Origin: Pirellulaceae bacterium
Lineage (GTDB): Bacteria > Planctomycetota > Planctomycetia > Pirellulales > Pirellulaceae
Direction: 5' to 3'
NCBI GenBank assembly: GCA_028066335.1
Contig: JALCBQ010000004.1
Location: 1 to 54,481, forward strand
DNA: 54,481 nucleotides
Position numbers and translations under genes: made by a program. The notes under the pieces are model-generated. The model searched no databases. It was not told the origin of the DNA and worked only from the letters and a program-made list of their open reading frames with translations. Every line of letters starts with the position of its first letter. The first letter of the stretch is position 1. Shown piece by piece: positions 8,411 to 17,329 of the stretch.

Positions 8411-11002
8411 TTACTTTGCAAGGATTGTAATAACATCTTTTGCGCCGATTGCTTGTTGTTGTCGTGAGCTAATGGCATTGGCCGTAAGTTCTAGCTGCCC
8501 AACTTGTTTAGGCGTTAATTCTATTAGAAAACTGTAGGGGTCTTGAGGGCCTAAACGCAAAATAGGGGCCAGTTCACAAGTCGCTCCGGCTTGAGGTGGA
8601 TTGAGGGTACTTGCACCAATGATTTTTGGTTCCAAAACAGAGTCTGGAAAATGAAACTGAATTCTAACAGCTTCATCTTCTTGTGTGCCAATATTATTGA
8701 TGGTAACCCGATAACGGGCAACTTGCCCAACAACGACTGGATCAGTCAAGGCAGCTAGTGAAAGGGTCAGTACTGGGTTTGTTTCCGGCAATGTTCCTTG
8801 CCCAGCATCGCCTGTAGGCGGCTTTTCTGAAATATTGATTTGGGAAGTCGCCGATTTCTGGGAGAGCTCTTTAGAACCGAGGGTAACGATGTTCTCTGCA
8901 GGTGTTGCTACGGATTGGCAACGACACTGAATTGTCCACACTGCTCGAATTTGAGGATTAATTTGGGGAACAGACCACTGCAAAAAGGTCGGTTCTGCGA
9001 CAAAATTTGGTGTTGCATTTACAGGGAGTAGATGCGGGCCAAAGGTATTCGTCAATACAACCTCTGTAAGTGGAACATTCCCAATATTGTCGACAGTTAC
9101 AGTAAAGGTAACAACTTCGCCAACAACACCATTGGAAGGGCCATCAATTTTCATCGTATAATTTGGTTGCGGGACAACGGCAGGCATCGTTGCCGTTAGG
9201 CAGCTATCTTTTTGTGTTTGATAACCACTGTTGTTTGTAACCTGAAGGCGGTGACATAACGTCCCTTCTTTTGTCACCTTAAAGGTAATGCCAATTCGCT
9301 CAGTCGCACCGGGTGCCAATGGGCCAAGTTGACGCTCAATCGGGCTGTTGGCCGAGCTATGCTCAAGACCACTGTCAAAAGTATCTGTAAGGAGAAGGTT
9401 CGTTTCGGTCTGCTGGCCAAGATTTGTTATTTCAACTTGATATTGAACCGTTTGGCCAACTTCGGCCGTCGTTGGCCCATTCATTTTGAGCTCAATTTTT
9501 GGAGCGGTTATTCGAGTTCTTTTGCAACTTTGGCTCTGCTGCCCTTGAGCGCTTTGAATATTTACACAGTGCTGAATGTCCCCCGGTTCGGTCGGTCGAC
9601 AACTGAGTACAATTTTTTGTTGTGATTGAGCTGGCAGGTTGGTGATTTTCCATTTTTGTTGTGTTCCGAACGTTTCAGCTTCAGGATAACTTTCAACAAG
9701 TTGAAGTGCTGGAGGCAGGTTATCTATAACTTCGATATTCGTTGCTGGTAACGTACCGTGGTTTTGCAGAATAATTTCATAGGTTGCAAGCCCACCAACG
9801 GTCGCCGTTTCTGGTCCCCTCATTTCAACCTGTAGATTGGGCGCAGACCATTGAACTTGGAGTCTCTGCGTTGCTAGACTTGCCCCTTGAGCCTGACTGC
9901 CGGCTACACGAAACAGGTCAATTTGGATGTCGGTAACACCACCTTGATTTGTCGTTGGCAGAAGTTGTGCCGTAGCTTTACCATCTGAGTCACTAGTGAT
10001 ATCTATTGCTTGGCTTCCTTGAGGGTTCCACGCGGCAGCAGATCCACCCAATATTTGATACCGAACAGCCCAACCGGAAAGAGGAAGGTTATTACTGTTT
10101 CTACTAAGAACAGTGGTCAATGGGTACGGTTTACCAGAAGTGGTTTTGGCCGAAGAGGGAAATTGCCACTTGGCATCCACCCAGTGGATTGTCGTTGTTT
10201 GTTGAGAGTGATAGTTTGTATTGAGCTTTGGAGTCGAAGCGGTTACATAGCTAGCCCCTTCGGTAGGCGAACTCAGGCTAATCCAGGTATGAGAAGGAGG
10301 AACCCATATGTCATCATGGCGAGAGGGGGTGTTTCGTGTAAGTAGTTGTCCACTACCAACTGTTTCTGAAATGGCAAAGCCAGCGCCCCGCCGGCCATTT
10401 TTTTCTTTCCCTAACCAATTTCCCAAAAGGGAGTAGCCACGTTGGTCAATATGGATAAAATTCCCAACTGATTCTTGGGAAAGGACCCACTCGATTTTTT
10501 TATTGTTGGCATATCGTCCACCAGCTCCTTGAATCCCTGAGAGCAAAATAACCTCGCTCCCGACAGGAGCAACGACCTTCGGAGGAGTTAAAACGACTTT
10601 AGCGTTTTGAAATGGAGTAGGGTTGGTAACGACTGCAGGTTGATATGTTGAAATTGGCTGAGGTGTTTGTAGGAGAGGTGGACTGAGTCTTCCCGGAGGT
10701 ATCTCTAAAATCGGTTGAGAGACAGGATAGTGCCCCGGCAAGTAAGTCGGTGTGCCTAGCACCGGAGATGATTCAATCAAAAAAGGGTCGGGAAGTTCAC
10801 AGTAGGGTGCCGGCTCAAGAAAAGCGGGTTCAACAGGGAAGGGGGAGATCAAAACGGTAGATTGATTCGGTGAAAATACTTGATTTCCCGAAGGGTCAAT
10901 TGCTGGAAGACGAAACTGCGCACAACCTGTCAACAGAAACGTTAAGAGTATCTGAAAGAATAGGAAGTAATGTAGGGTTCGAATTTTCTCGCTGGCAGAC
11001 AT
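8411..11002 (-). CDS. DUF11-repeat outer lipoprotein (863 aa)
   Basis: A large exported lipoprotein. The N-terminus carries a signal peptide ending in a lipobox, LLTGC, with the lipidated Cys at residue 27. A Pro-rich linker (about 40-140) comes next, then an Ig-like/invasin-like middle region (about 140-390). Four tandem DUF11-type repeats follow at about 391-502, 503-614, 615-744 and 745-863. Each begins with a Gly-Pro or similar strand and a VGxxxxYxxxxxNxG pattern, and the repeats differ enough to be old duplications. Such repeats form beta-sandwich surface modules in bacterial cell-surface proteins; their partners are unknown. The start at 11002 is chosen because the signal peptide begins there. 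Its function is probably structural or adhesive, by inference from architecture. Confidence 0.85.
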   Translation of the reverse strand: MSASEKIRTLHYFLFFQILLTFLLTGCAQFRLPAIDPSGNQVFSPNQSTVLISPFPVEPAFLEPAPYCELPDPFLIESSPVLGTPTYLPGHYPVSQPILEIPPGRLSPPLLQTPQPISTYQPAVVTNPTPFQNAKVVLTPPKVVAPVGSEVILLSGIQGAGGRYANNKKIEWVLSQESVGNFIHIDQRGYSLLGNWLGKEKNGRRGAGFAISETVGSGQLLTRNTPSRHDDIWVPPSHTWISLSSPTEGASYVTASTPKLNTNYHSQQTTTIHWVDAKWQFPSSAKTTSGKPYPLTTVLSRNSNNLPLSGWAVRYQILGGSAAAWNPQGSQAIDITSDSDGKATAQLLPTTNQGGVTDIQIDLFRVAGSQAQGASLATQRLQVQWSAPNLQVEMRGPETATVGGLATYEIILQNHGTLPATNIEVIDNLPPALQLVESYPEAETFGTQQKWKITNLPAQSQQKIVLSCRPTEPGDIQHCVNIQSAQGQQSQSCKRTRITAPKIELKMNGPTTAEVGQTVQYQVEITNLGQQTETNLLLTDTFDSGLEHSSANSPIERQLGPLAPGATERIGITFKVTKEGTLCHRLQVTNNSGYQTQKDSCLTATMPAVVPQPNYTMKIDGPSNGVVGEVVTFTVTVDNIGNVPLTEVVLTNTFGPHLLPVNATPNFVAEPTFLQWSVPQINPQIRAVWTIQCRCQSVATPAENIVTLGSKELSQKSATSQINISEKPPTGDAGQGTLPETNPVLTLSLAALTDPVVVGQVARYRVTINNIGTQEDEAVRIQFHFPDSVLEPKIIGASTLNPPQAGATCELAPILRLGPQDPYSFLIELTPKQVGQLELTANAISSRQQQAIGAKDVITILAK

Positions 11003-11186
11003 GGAAGGTCGTCGATTGGTCTCAAACTGATCGATCTAAAAAATACTTATTTTGCGCACTGACAAAAGTATTCAAGCGTACCACCCCCTTTGGCATGTTT
11101 CCAAAAAACAACATGCAATGTTTAGAAAAAACAACAAAAGCTTTATTGTTGTAGCGGCTATTCCGGTTGCTTTGGCTGTAAGGTTT

Positions 11187-12101
11187 TTAAGGAGTGCCCC
11201 TTTTGGCAAATATTCCGGTGGCGTACCAGATCCCGTTCGAACCCCTCTTCATGTCGTAGCCAAAATATTTTTGTTGACCACGGACGGCCTCCCAGTGGCC
11301 ACTCGATTGCCGCCAGCTAGAGACACATTCGAGAGCCGCCGTATAGAGATCTTCACCAGGCCAACTTTCAGCACAAACTTCTTGCGCTAGCATGCCCGGG
11401 GGGAGAGAGGCGTTAAATTCATGGAACCGCCGGTTCCAGTTATGATGGCCCTGTAGGCGGATTCTTGCTTGGTGGTTACTGTGTTTCTCGGCACCATCGA
11501 AAAGGACTTCTAGAGGTTCCCCCGAAGTACTGCGTGGGTTTTCAGGGTGAATTCTTACTGCAAAAACTAAAGTCCGTTGGGTGAGAGTTCCATCAGGAAG
11601 AAGGAGTAATGTCTTGAAATGCTCGTCAGACGGAAGCCCCTTCTGAAAAGGATAGATGCTAATCGTTTTTTCATAAGTCGACGATTTCGCATTTCGAAAA
11701 TCAAGTATGGCTAGCCCTGGCTTCTGGTGAAGATGCGTAAAAGGTTCAGTTTTAAGGAGGATTTTCGGCCGTTTTTTTGATACTTCTTTTTGTGTTTGAG
11801 TTAGGTGGTCAGTTGGCAGGAAGACAGAGGTAACAGCAGGCATCGATTTTGGTGAACGATCAATTTCTTTTTGTAGTTTAGCAAAATGGTCGATCGTTTT
11901 TGCTTTTTGATCTTTAGGGTAAAAAACGACTAGAAGCAGCTCGTTTTTCTCCGTGGCATTTTTTTTTGCCTCGGCATAGTCGGTAAAAATCTGGTGGGCA
12001 GGTACTTGAGCCGCCTTCAGCTGAGGTAACAGCAACAGGCAAATCGTGAGGCTCAAGTGAGCAGCAAAAAAGGGGCGCAGTGAAGGGGGGCTGTAAGGCA
12101 T
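11187..12101 (-). CDS. Exported protein with CAP/SCP-like C-terminus
   Basis: A 304-residue protein using the ATG at 12101; the frame stays open to 12347, but the downstream start gives a proper signal peptide (hydrophobic segment ending near LPQLKAAQ). The N-terminal part (about 30-180) is an unrecognised alpha/beta region. The C-terminal part resembles a reduced CAP (SCP/PR-1) domain: a His-rich stretch near HSNHQARIR, then SWRQSSGHWEAV (about 262-273), KYFGYDMKRG and WYATGIFA, which match the W-S-GH, G-G and Y-T-F pattern of the family. CAP proteins are secreted and non-enzymatic or sterol/lipid binding in other systems; no role is known here. The N-terminal Cys-His set of classical CAP domains is incomplete. 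It is transcribed toward the DUF11 lipoprotein. Confidence 0.6.
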   Translation of the reverse strand: MPYSPPSLRPFFAAHLSLTICLLLLPQLKAAQVPAHQIFTDYAEAKKNATEKNELLLVVFYPKDQKAKTIDHFAKLQKEIDRSPKSMPAVTSVFLPTDHLTQTQKEVSKKRPKILLKTEPFTHLHQKPGLAILDFRNAKSSTYEKTISIYPFQKGLPSDEHFKTLLLLPDGTLTQRTLVFAVRIHPENPRSTSGEPLEVLFDGAEKHSNHQARIRLQGHHNWNRRFHEFNASLPPGMLAQEVCAESWPGEDLYTAALECVSSWRQSSGHWEAVRGQQKYFGYDMKRGSNGIWYATGIFAKRGTP

Positions 12102-12537
12102 TTTGTGGCTTCCTAGAGTAAATAAGGGGGACGGAAATAGAGAGAAGGCCTCATGCCACGGATAAATCCAATTGCTCAATGATATTTGAGTGGAACGTAT
12201 TGTACGGTGAGTTTCGTCGCTGGCAATAAGGTGGTCGAAAAACTCTTTTAGAGGGGGAATTGCCCGGAATATGATCGCCATAAGTTCAATAAAACCGAAA
12301 ATATCTACCAAGTTTTCCGAAAAAGAGGGAAATTTTAAATAACACAACTTGAAAGACTGGGGAAAATAGGGGATTATGGTTATCTGGGATTATCACCAGA
12401 ACAGGTAAATTTTCTGAATTTTCGGTTACGTAGATTTCTCTTGAGAGACTGCCGACTTTGATTTGGCATACACCACAAGATTGCTCTGGCAGTTTTGTAC
12501 ATCAACTATTTTTGCACGTTACAAGGAGCAAGATTCA
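12102..12537. other. Divergent intergenic region with 8-bp direct repeat
   Basis: 436 bases between two divergent exported-protein genes. GGGATTAT occurs twice, at 12370-12377 and 12386-12393, 16 bases start to start, a spacing that could place two protein subunits on nearly the same face of the helix. Otherwise I see no gene. Open frames entering from both sides (minus to 12347, plus from 12463) run on upstream of the chosen starts and are probably not translated. Confidence 0.35.
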
Positions 12538-14655
12538 ATGCAGAGAATGTGCTTTCACAAGAGGAATAGCCGTAAGCTATTGCTACTTCAATTATTTGCT
12601 TTTTCTCTCCTCTTTCAGCCGATGATCTTGTGGGCGAATACTGAATCCTCTGACGAACTCTCTGATTTGCTCGTCGAAGATGTTGCAAAACTCGAGACTT
12701 GGATTGATGAAAATCGTGATAGAAGTTTTGCTGAATACCTTCTTATAGAAGATATTCACGAACAAATTGAGCTTGGTAGCTCGGCAGATCTTAAAAAAGT
12801 GAACCAAATCATCGCCCGTTTTGAGAGTGGTGAACCGGGCCTTGAAGAAGAAACTTGTGTCCGAGTCGCCGAAACACTCCAGGTTTGGCATGATAAAATG
12901 GCGGCCGAACAATTGGCTAACTTATTGGCCATGGCTGAAAAAGCTAAGGGCGAGTTTTCGCCAATTACCCCAGAAATTGTTGCCGACTATAAAAAAGAAG
13001 CTGTCGCAGCACTTGGTGAACTTGACACTTACTTAAAATTAACCACCGAGGAGGAAGAGGCAAAGTGGAGGGAATACCTTGAGTGGGAAGTTCTCAGCAG
13101 TGGGCTTCTATCTGAAAACCCTGACCTCCGTGAACTCAGTCGTTTGCAAATGAAATTAACTGCAAACGAGGAAGGTCTGGAAGGAGCTCCTTTCTTGGCA
13201 TTGCAAACCTCTTTACGGCAATATTGGGATCGTGCTGTTTTTGCCGCCGACACCGATGGTGAAAAGACTTATCAAACACAGCTTACCGAATTTATAGGAC
13301 TTCTCAAAAGCTTTGAAAGCGACCCAACTCTTGAAGTCACGACTGGAATTGGCCGAAAACTTGGCTGGTTTACTCGTACCGGGCAGGCTGAAAAGCTTGT
13401 TGCCCAAGCCCGTAAGCAACTTTCCCGTCCAAACCTGTTTTTCCGAGCTTCCGAAGCTCTTTTGACTGAAGCAGTTAAAAGAACCGACAGACGAGAGGTT
13501 GATATTAACGAGTTTGTCCTAGGAGCCTCAATTACTGGCCAGGGAATGAGCACAAGTAACGTTTCCCTAAACCTTAAACCAAACAACAATCGGGCTGTTT
13601 TGGCTGTTACTGTTGATACCCAGGTCCAATCGGAGAACACCAGCGTTGCTCGTCGTGTAGTAGTCTACTCCAGTGGCAAAACCTCAATCACTGGTGAGCA
13701 GGAGGTTTTTCTTACTAAAGAGGGCCTTCATTCTAAGGAGTTAACCGCTTCTGCCAAGACAAAATCGATAGTTACTGGTATTTCGGCACCACGCCTCATG
13801 TACCGTGCGGTAAAAGGGCAGGTCGATTATAAAAAACCCAAAACCGAATACCTTTTGGCGCAGCGAGCCGCTGACCGCCTTAAAGGAGAAGTCGCTTCTG
13901 AGTTAGCACCAAAACTTGCAGAGGCGAATCAAAATTTTGTTTCAAATTTTCAAGCTCCATTGGTTCGGCGTGGCCAATTCCCTGAAAAACTCCAATTTCG
14001 AACGACCGAAGAACGTCTCTATGCAATCTGGTTACAAGCTAATAGTTTTCAGTTAGGTGCTCCTGGACTACCTGAAAAGCTACCTGCAGGCAAGAGTGAT
14101 CTCGTGGTTCAGCTTCACGAATCATATGTCGTTAACCTTCTTGAGAGTCTACTCGGTGGTGTCACTCTAACTGACGAAGAATTGGTCCAGATGTTAACTG
14201 ATGCCAAACAAGAAATTCCAGAAGAGCTTGAGATTACTCAAGAAAAAAACCCATGGGAGATCACTTTTGCGGCAAACCAGCCGGTCGGTGTCCAGTTTGA
14301 CAACCAGGCAATCCAGTTTTCTCTTAAGGGTACCCGCTTTAAGGATGGTCGACGGGTTATCCGTGAGGAGATCCTTATCACTGCGGGCTATAATGTTGAG
14401 AAGACCGAAGAGGGTACAACGCTTACCCGTGAGGGCGAAGTGGAGGTATTTTTCCCAAAAGTCGAGCGACTTGATGCGGCTCAGGTTGCCATTAAAACTG
14501 CTATTCAGAAAAAGTTCAGTTCCCTTTTCAAAGACGAAATTCAATCAAAAGGAATACGCCTACCTGAAAAATGGAATTCTGACGCTTCGTTGCAGTCAAA
14601 TTTTATGAATATTCAAAATGGCTGGTTTTCAGGAAGCTGGATTTTAGAAGAGTAG
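12538..14655 (+). CDS. Large exported hypothetical protein (705 aa)
   Basis: I do not recognise a family with known function. The ATG at 12538 follows an AAGGAG ribosome site at good spacing, although the frame is open from 12463. A Lys/Arg-rich N-terminus and hydrophobic stretch (about residues 8-34) form a signal peptide. Residues 35-270 are acidic and helical, rich in Leu, Glu and Ala. The middle (about 300-470) looks beta-rich with Ser/Thr-rich strands and contains TSNVSLNLKPNNNRA and a nearby STGKTSITGEQE-type segment. The C-terminal third is mixed. No Cys pair, zinc motif or repeat stands out. A strong terminator follows, so it forms its own transcription unit. It may be one of the large conserved periplasmic unknowns of planctomycetes; that is inference. 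Confidence 0.75.
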   Translation: MQRMCFHKRNSRKLLLLQLFAFSLLFQPMILWANTESSDELSDLLVEDVAKLETWIDENRDRSFAEYLLIEDIHEQIELGSSADLKKVNQIIARFESGEPGLEEETCVRVAETLQVWHDKMAAEQLANLLAMAEKAKGEFSPITPEIVADYKKEAVAALGELDTYLKLTTEEEEAKWREYLEWEVLSSGLLSENPDLRELSRLQMKLTANEEGLEGAPFLALQTSLRQYWDRAVFAADTDGEKTYQTQLTEFIGLLKSFESDPTLEVTTGIGRKLGWFTRTGQAEKLVAQARKQLSRPNLFFRASEALLTEAVKRTDRREVDINEFVLGASITGQGMSTSNVSLNLKPNNNRAVLAVTVDTQVQSENTSVARRVVVYSSGKTSITGEQEVFLTKEGLHSKELTASAKTKSIVTGISAPRLMYRAVKGQVDYKKPKTEYLLAQRAADRLKGEVASELAPKLAEANQNFVSNFQAPLVRRGQFPEKLQFRTTEERLYAIWLQANSFQLGAPGLPEKLPAGKSDLVVQLHESYVVNLLESLLGGVTLTDEELVQMLTDAKQEIPEELEITQEKNPWEITFAANQPVGVQFDNQAIQFSLKGTRFKDGRRVIREEILITAGYNVEKTEEGTTLTREGEVEVFFPKVERLDAAQVAIKTAIQKKFSSLFKDEIQSKGIRLPEKWNSDASLQSNFMNIQNGWFSGSWILEE

Positions 14656-14740
14656 GCTTTTAGAATAGCTGGTAATTGGGGATTGAGTTTTTGTTAAAAT
14701 CTCCTGCTAGTTTATATGAAATTGTAGTGAAATTCGAAAA

Positions 14741-14774
14741 AGGCCCCAAGCTTTAATGCTTGAGGCCTTTTTTT
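14741..14774 (+). terminator. Intrinsic terminator
   Basis: AGGCC-C-CAAGC (14741-14751) pairs with GCTTG-A-GGCCT (14758-14768) across a six-base loop, ten pairs with one C/A mismatch, followed by seven T. It ends the gene for the 705-residue exported protein. Confidence 0.88.
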
Positions 14775-15004
14775 GTTTTTATGTAGAAAATATTCACAAC
14801 AGAGTTAATGTTTGCGGCTTAGGGTGACGATGATGAGTTTGACGGTTGGTTTGTCTAGTTAGAAATCAGTGGCAGATCAGTCCGCAGGGGGACAATTAAC
14901 ACGATGAATTCACGCTTGGGGTGTGGATTATTGGTTGTTGTTGCCTCCCTCGTCGGTTGAATGCGATAGGGGCGGCCTAATGATTATATTAGGAAATTCA
15001 TTCG
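14775..15004. other. Leader of TolC-like gene
   Basis: 230 bases without a gene. A TTGACG at 14839-14844 could be a -35 element, but the nearest -10-like string (TAGAAA at 14860) is only 15 bases away, so I do not call a promoter. No strong hairpin is seen. Confidence 0.3.
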
Positions 15005-17329
15005 ATGAGCTTATTGACCATTTCTGGCGTCCTTCCCCGATTTTTGAGTTGGAATAATTATCGCCTAACAGGGGAAATCTCTCTATTGCCCGTGTTTTGT
15101 GCAGCCATCTTGTTTTTGACAGGTTGCCACCCAACCCAGCCTTTTTATCTTCGCGACGATGGAGATCTCTCCTACTACCTCGATACGGCGACCGATATTG
15201 AATATCCCGATGTTGAGATGGTTAGCCTCGAAGAGGTTACCGAAGCTCAGGCCCCGTTAGTCCTTACCGACCCAAAAGATGTCGACATGTGGGACTTAAC
15301 TCTTGAAGAAGCAGTTCACACCGCCATGCATAACAGCAAAGTTATAAGAAACCTAGGGGGGTCGGCCAGTTCGGGGGCACCGGATGGTCTTCTAAGCTTC
15401 GCTGACGGTTCTTCAACTGTCTATGACCCGTCGATTGTTTCTAGTGATTCCTTTGGTGTTGAAACTGCCCTTTCAGAATTCGATGCTCAGTTTAGTACAA
15501 AGGCGTTCTGGCAGACGACCGATCGTCCACAAAACGTGACCCTCTTTGGGTCTGTCTCAGCTCAAGACACAGGAACTGCTGACTTTGAGTTAAGTAAAAA
15601 GAGTGCTACTGGTACGACCTTTATTGCTCGAAATAAATATGCTTACAGTGCTAGCAATAGTACCTTTCAGGCCCTTAGAAGCGCTTGGACAACTGAATTG
15701 GAGGCCGAGGTTAGGCAGCCATTGATGCAAGGGGCGGGAACTCAAGTCAATCGTGCTCCTGTTGTTTTGGCCCGTATTCGCGAAGATATCAGTCTTGCTG
15801 ACTTTGAGGGAGCTGTTCGAAATCTTGTACGGGATGTTGAAAATGCGTACTGGGACCTAAGCTGTGCCTATCGTAACCTTGAAACGACAAAAGCTGGGCG
15901 AGATTCAGCAATGGTCACTTGGCGAATTGTGCACGAAGAGTGGAAAGGGGGGGTTAAGCCTTCACAAGCCGAGGCCCAAGCTCGTGGCCAATATTTTCTA
16001 TTTCGTGCCCAAGTCGAGACTGCTCTCAAGGGGGTTTATGATTCAGAAAATCGCCTCCGATGGTTGCTAGGTCTCGCTGCGACCGATGGGCGTCTTATTC
16101 GGCCAATTGACGAACCGACGACGGCTCAAATTGTTTTCGATTGGAATGAGATCCACGCCGAAGGATTGGCCCGATCGGTCGAACTACGCCGACAGAAATG
16201 GACAATTAAACAACATGAGACTGAAATGATTGCGGCCCGTAACAAATTATTACCGCGAGTCGATGTTACCGCACTTTACCGCTGGTTAGGCGTGGGGGAT
16301 CAGTTAATCGCTTCAGAGCGAAAAGGGCTGAACTTTCCAGCGGACGGTTCACAGGCATGGGACGAGCTAACCGAAGGGCGTTATCAAGAGGTTCGAATTG
16401 GTCTTGAGGTCACTCCGCCGAAGTTTGGTCTTCGAGCAGAGCTAGCAGGCGTCCGCAATGTCGAACTAAAACTAGCCCGAGCCTATGCTCGCCTTGAAGA
16501 TATGGAGCTTAACCTTTCCCACTCACTAACGATGGACATTCGAGCATTAGATAGCCATTATCAACTAGCAAAGACGAATTTTAACCGAATCGTTGCTGCT
16601 GAGAAAGAAGTTGAATCGGTGCAGGCTCTTTACAACAACGGTAAAGCGACACTTGACCTTGTTCTGGACGCTCTACGTCGTCAAGCAGATGCGAGGATTT
16701 CATATTACCGGGCCCTCTGTGATTACAATAAAGCGATCACAGGAATTCACTATCGTAAAGGCTCCCTTCTTGAGTACAATAATATTTACCTTTCAGAAGG
16801 GCCTTGGCCTGACAAAGCGTATTGGGATGCCGAAGAAAATTCCCGTCGTCGCTCAGCAAGTCGAGAAATCAACTATGGCTGGACACGACCAGGTGTCATT
16901 AGCCGAGGTGTCGTTCCTCAGGGTGTTGAAGATGAACTTCTCGGTGGTACCATTCCCGGAGAAATTGAGATGGCGCCAATTCCAACGCCTGCTATTGATT
17001 CACCAGATGATAAAGGAACCCCGCCAGCAGTTTTGCCAATTTTACCAGACCCTGTTGTCGAGGAAAACCTATCTACCCCTCGACGGATTGCCTTGGCAGT
17101 ACCTGATGCGGACCGATCAGTATTACTAAAACCACAAAGTCTGTCAGTAGAAGAAAAAGAGGCTACCAAGTATTCTTGGGGAAACATGCAGCTGGCAGAA
17201 CCGGGTAAAGAGGTAAAATTACTTCCAAATTTAGACAACCATGAGAAGGGGCTCAATGAATCTCGACCGAATCAGTCGTCTCGTCAAACTACTCGGGGCA
17301 CTACAGGGTGGCAGGGGGTACACCGCTAA
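15005..17329 (+). CDS. TolC-like outer-membrane efflux protein
   Basis: A 774-residue outer-membrane factor that would form the exit duct of a tripartite efflux or type I secretion system. A lipobox-like LTGC sits at about residues 38-41, after a hydrophobic segment, so it may be lipidated. Two OEP-type halves follow (about 80-330 and 350-600) with long amphipathic helices. Recognisable elements are RQPLMQGAGTQVNRA, VRDVENAYWDL, YNNGKATLDLVLDALRRQADA and YYRALCDYNKAI, matching the conserved helix ends of the family. A Pro-rich tail of some 150 residues follows the barrel/coil region, which is longer than usual. No membrane-fusion protein or inner-membrane pump lies next to it. Its 3' end overlaps the start of the WYL regulator in a different frame. 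Confidence 0.9.
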   Translation: MSLLTISGVLPRFLSWNNYRLTGEISLLPVFCAAILFLTGCHPTQPFYLRDDGDLSYYLDTATDIEYPDVEMVSLEEVTEAQAPLVLTDPKDVDMWDLTLEEAVHTAMHNSKVIRNLGGSASSGAPDGLLSFADGSSTVYDPSIVSSDSFGVETALSEFDAQFSTKAFWQTTDRPQNVTLFGSVSAQDTGTADFELSKKSATGTTFIARNKYAYSASNSTFQALRSAWTTELEAEVRQPLMQGAGTQVNRAPVVLARIREDISLADFEGAVRNLVRDVENAYWDLSCAYRNLETTKAGRDSAMVTWRIVHEEWKGGVKPSQAEAQARGQYFLFRAQVETALKGVYDSENRLRWLLGLAATDGRLIRPIDEPTTAQIVFDWNEIHAEGLARSVELRRQKWTIKQHETEMIAARNKLLPRVDVTALYRWLGVGDQLIASERKGLNFPADGSQAWDELTEGRYQEVRIGLEVTPPKFGLRAELAGVRNVELKLARAYARLEDMELNLSHSLTMDIRALDSHYQLAKTNFNRIVAAEKEVESVQALYNNGKATLDLVLDALRRQADARISYYRALCDYNKAITGIHYRKGSLLEYNNIYLSEGPWPDKAYWDAEENSRRRSASREINYGWTRPGVISRGVVPQGVEDELLGGTIPGEIEMAPIPTPAIDSPDDKGTPPAVLPILPDPVVEENLSTPRRIALAVPDADRSVLLKPQSLSVEEKEATKYSWGNMQLAEPGKEVKLLPNLDNHEKGLNESRPNQSSRQTTRGTTGWQGVHR

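Noticed and set aside
16593-17129. 178-codon alternative-frame ORF within the TolC-like gene
   Set aside because: The main frame shows strong family motifs over the same bases; the second frame is a shadow.
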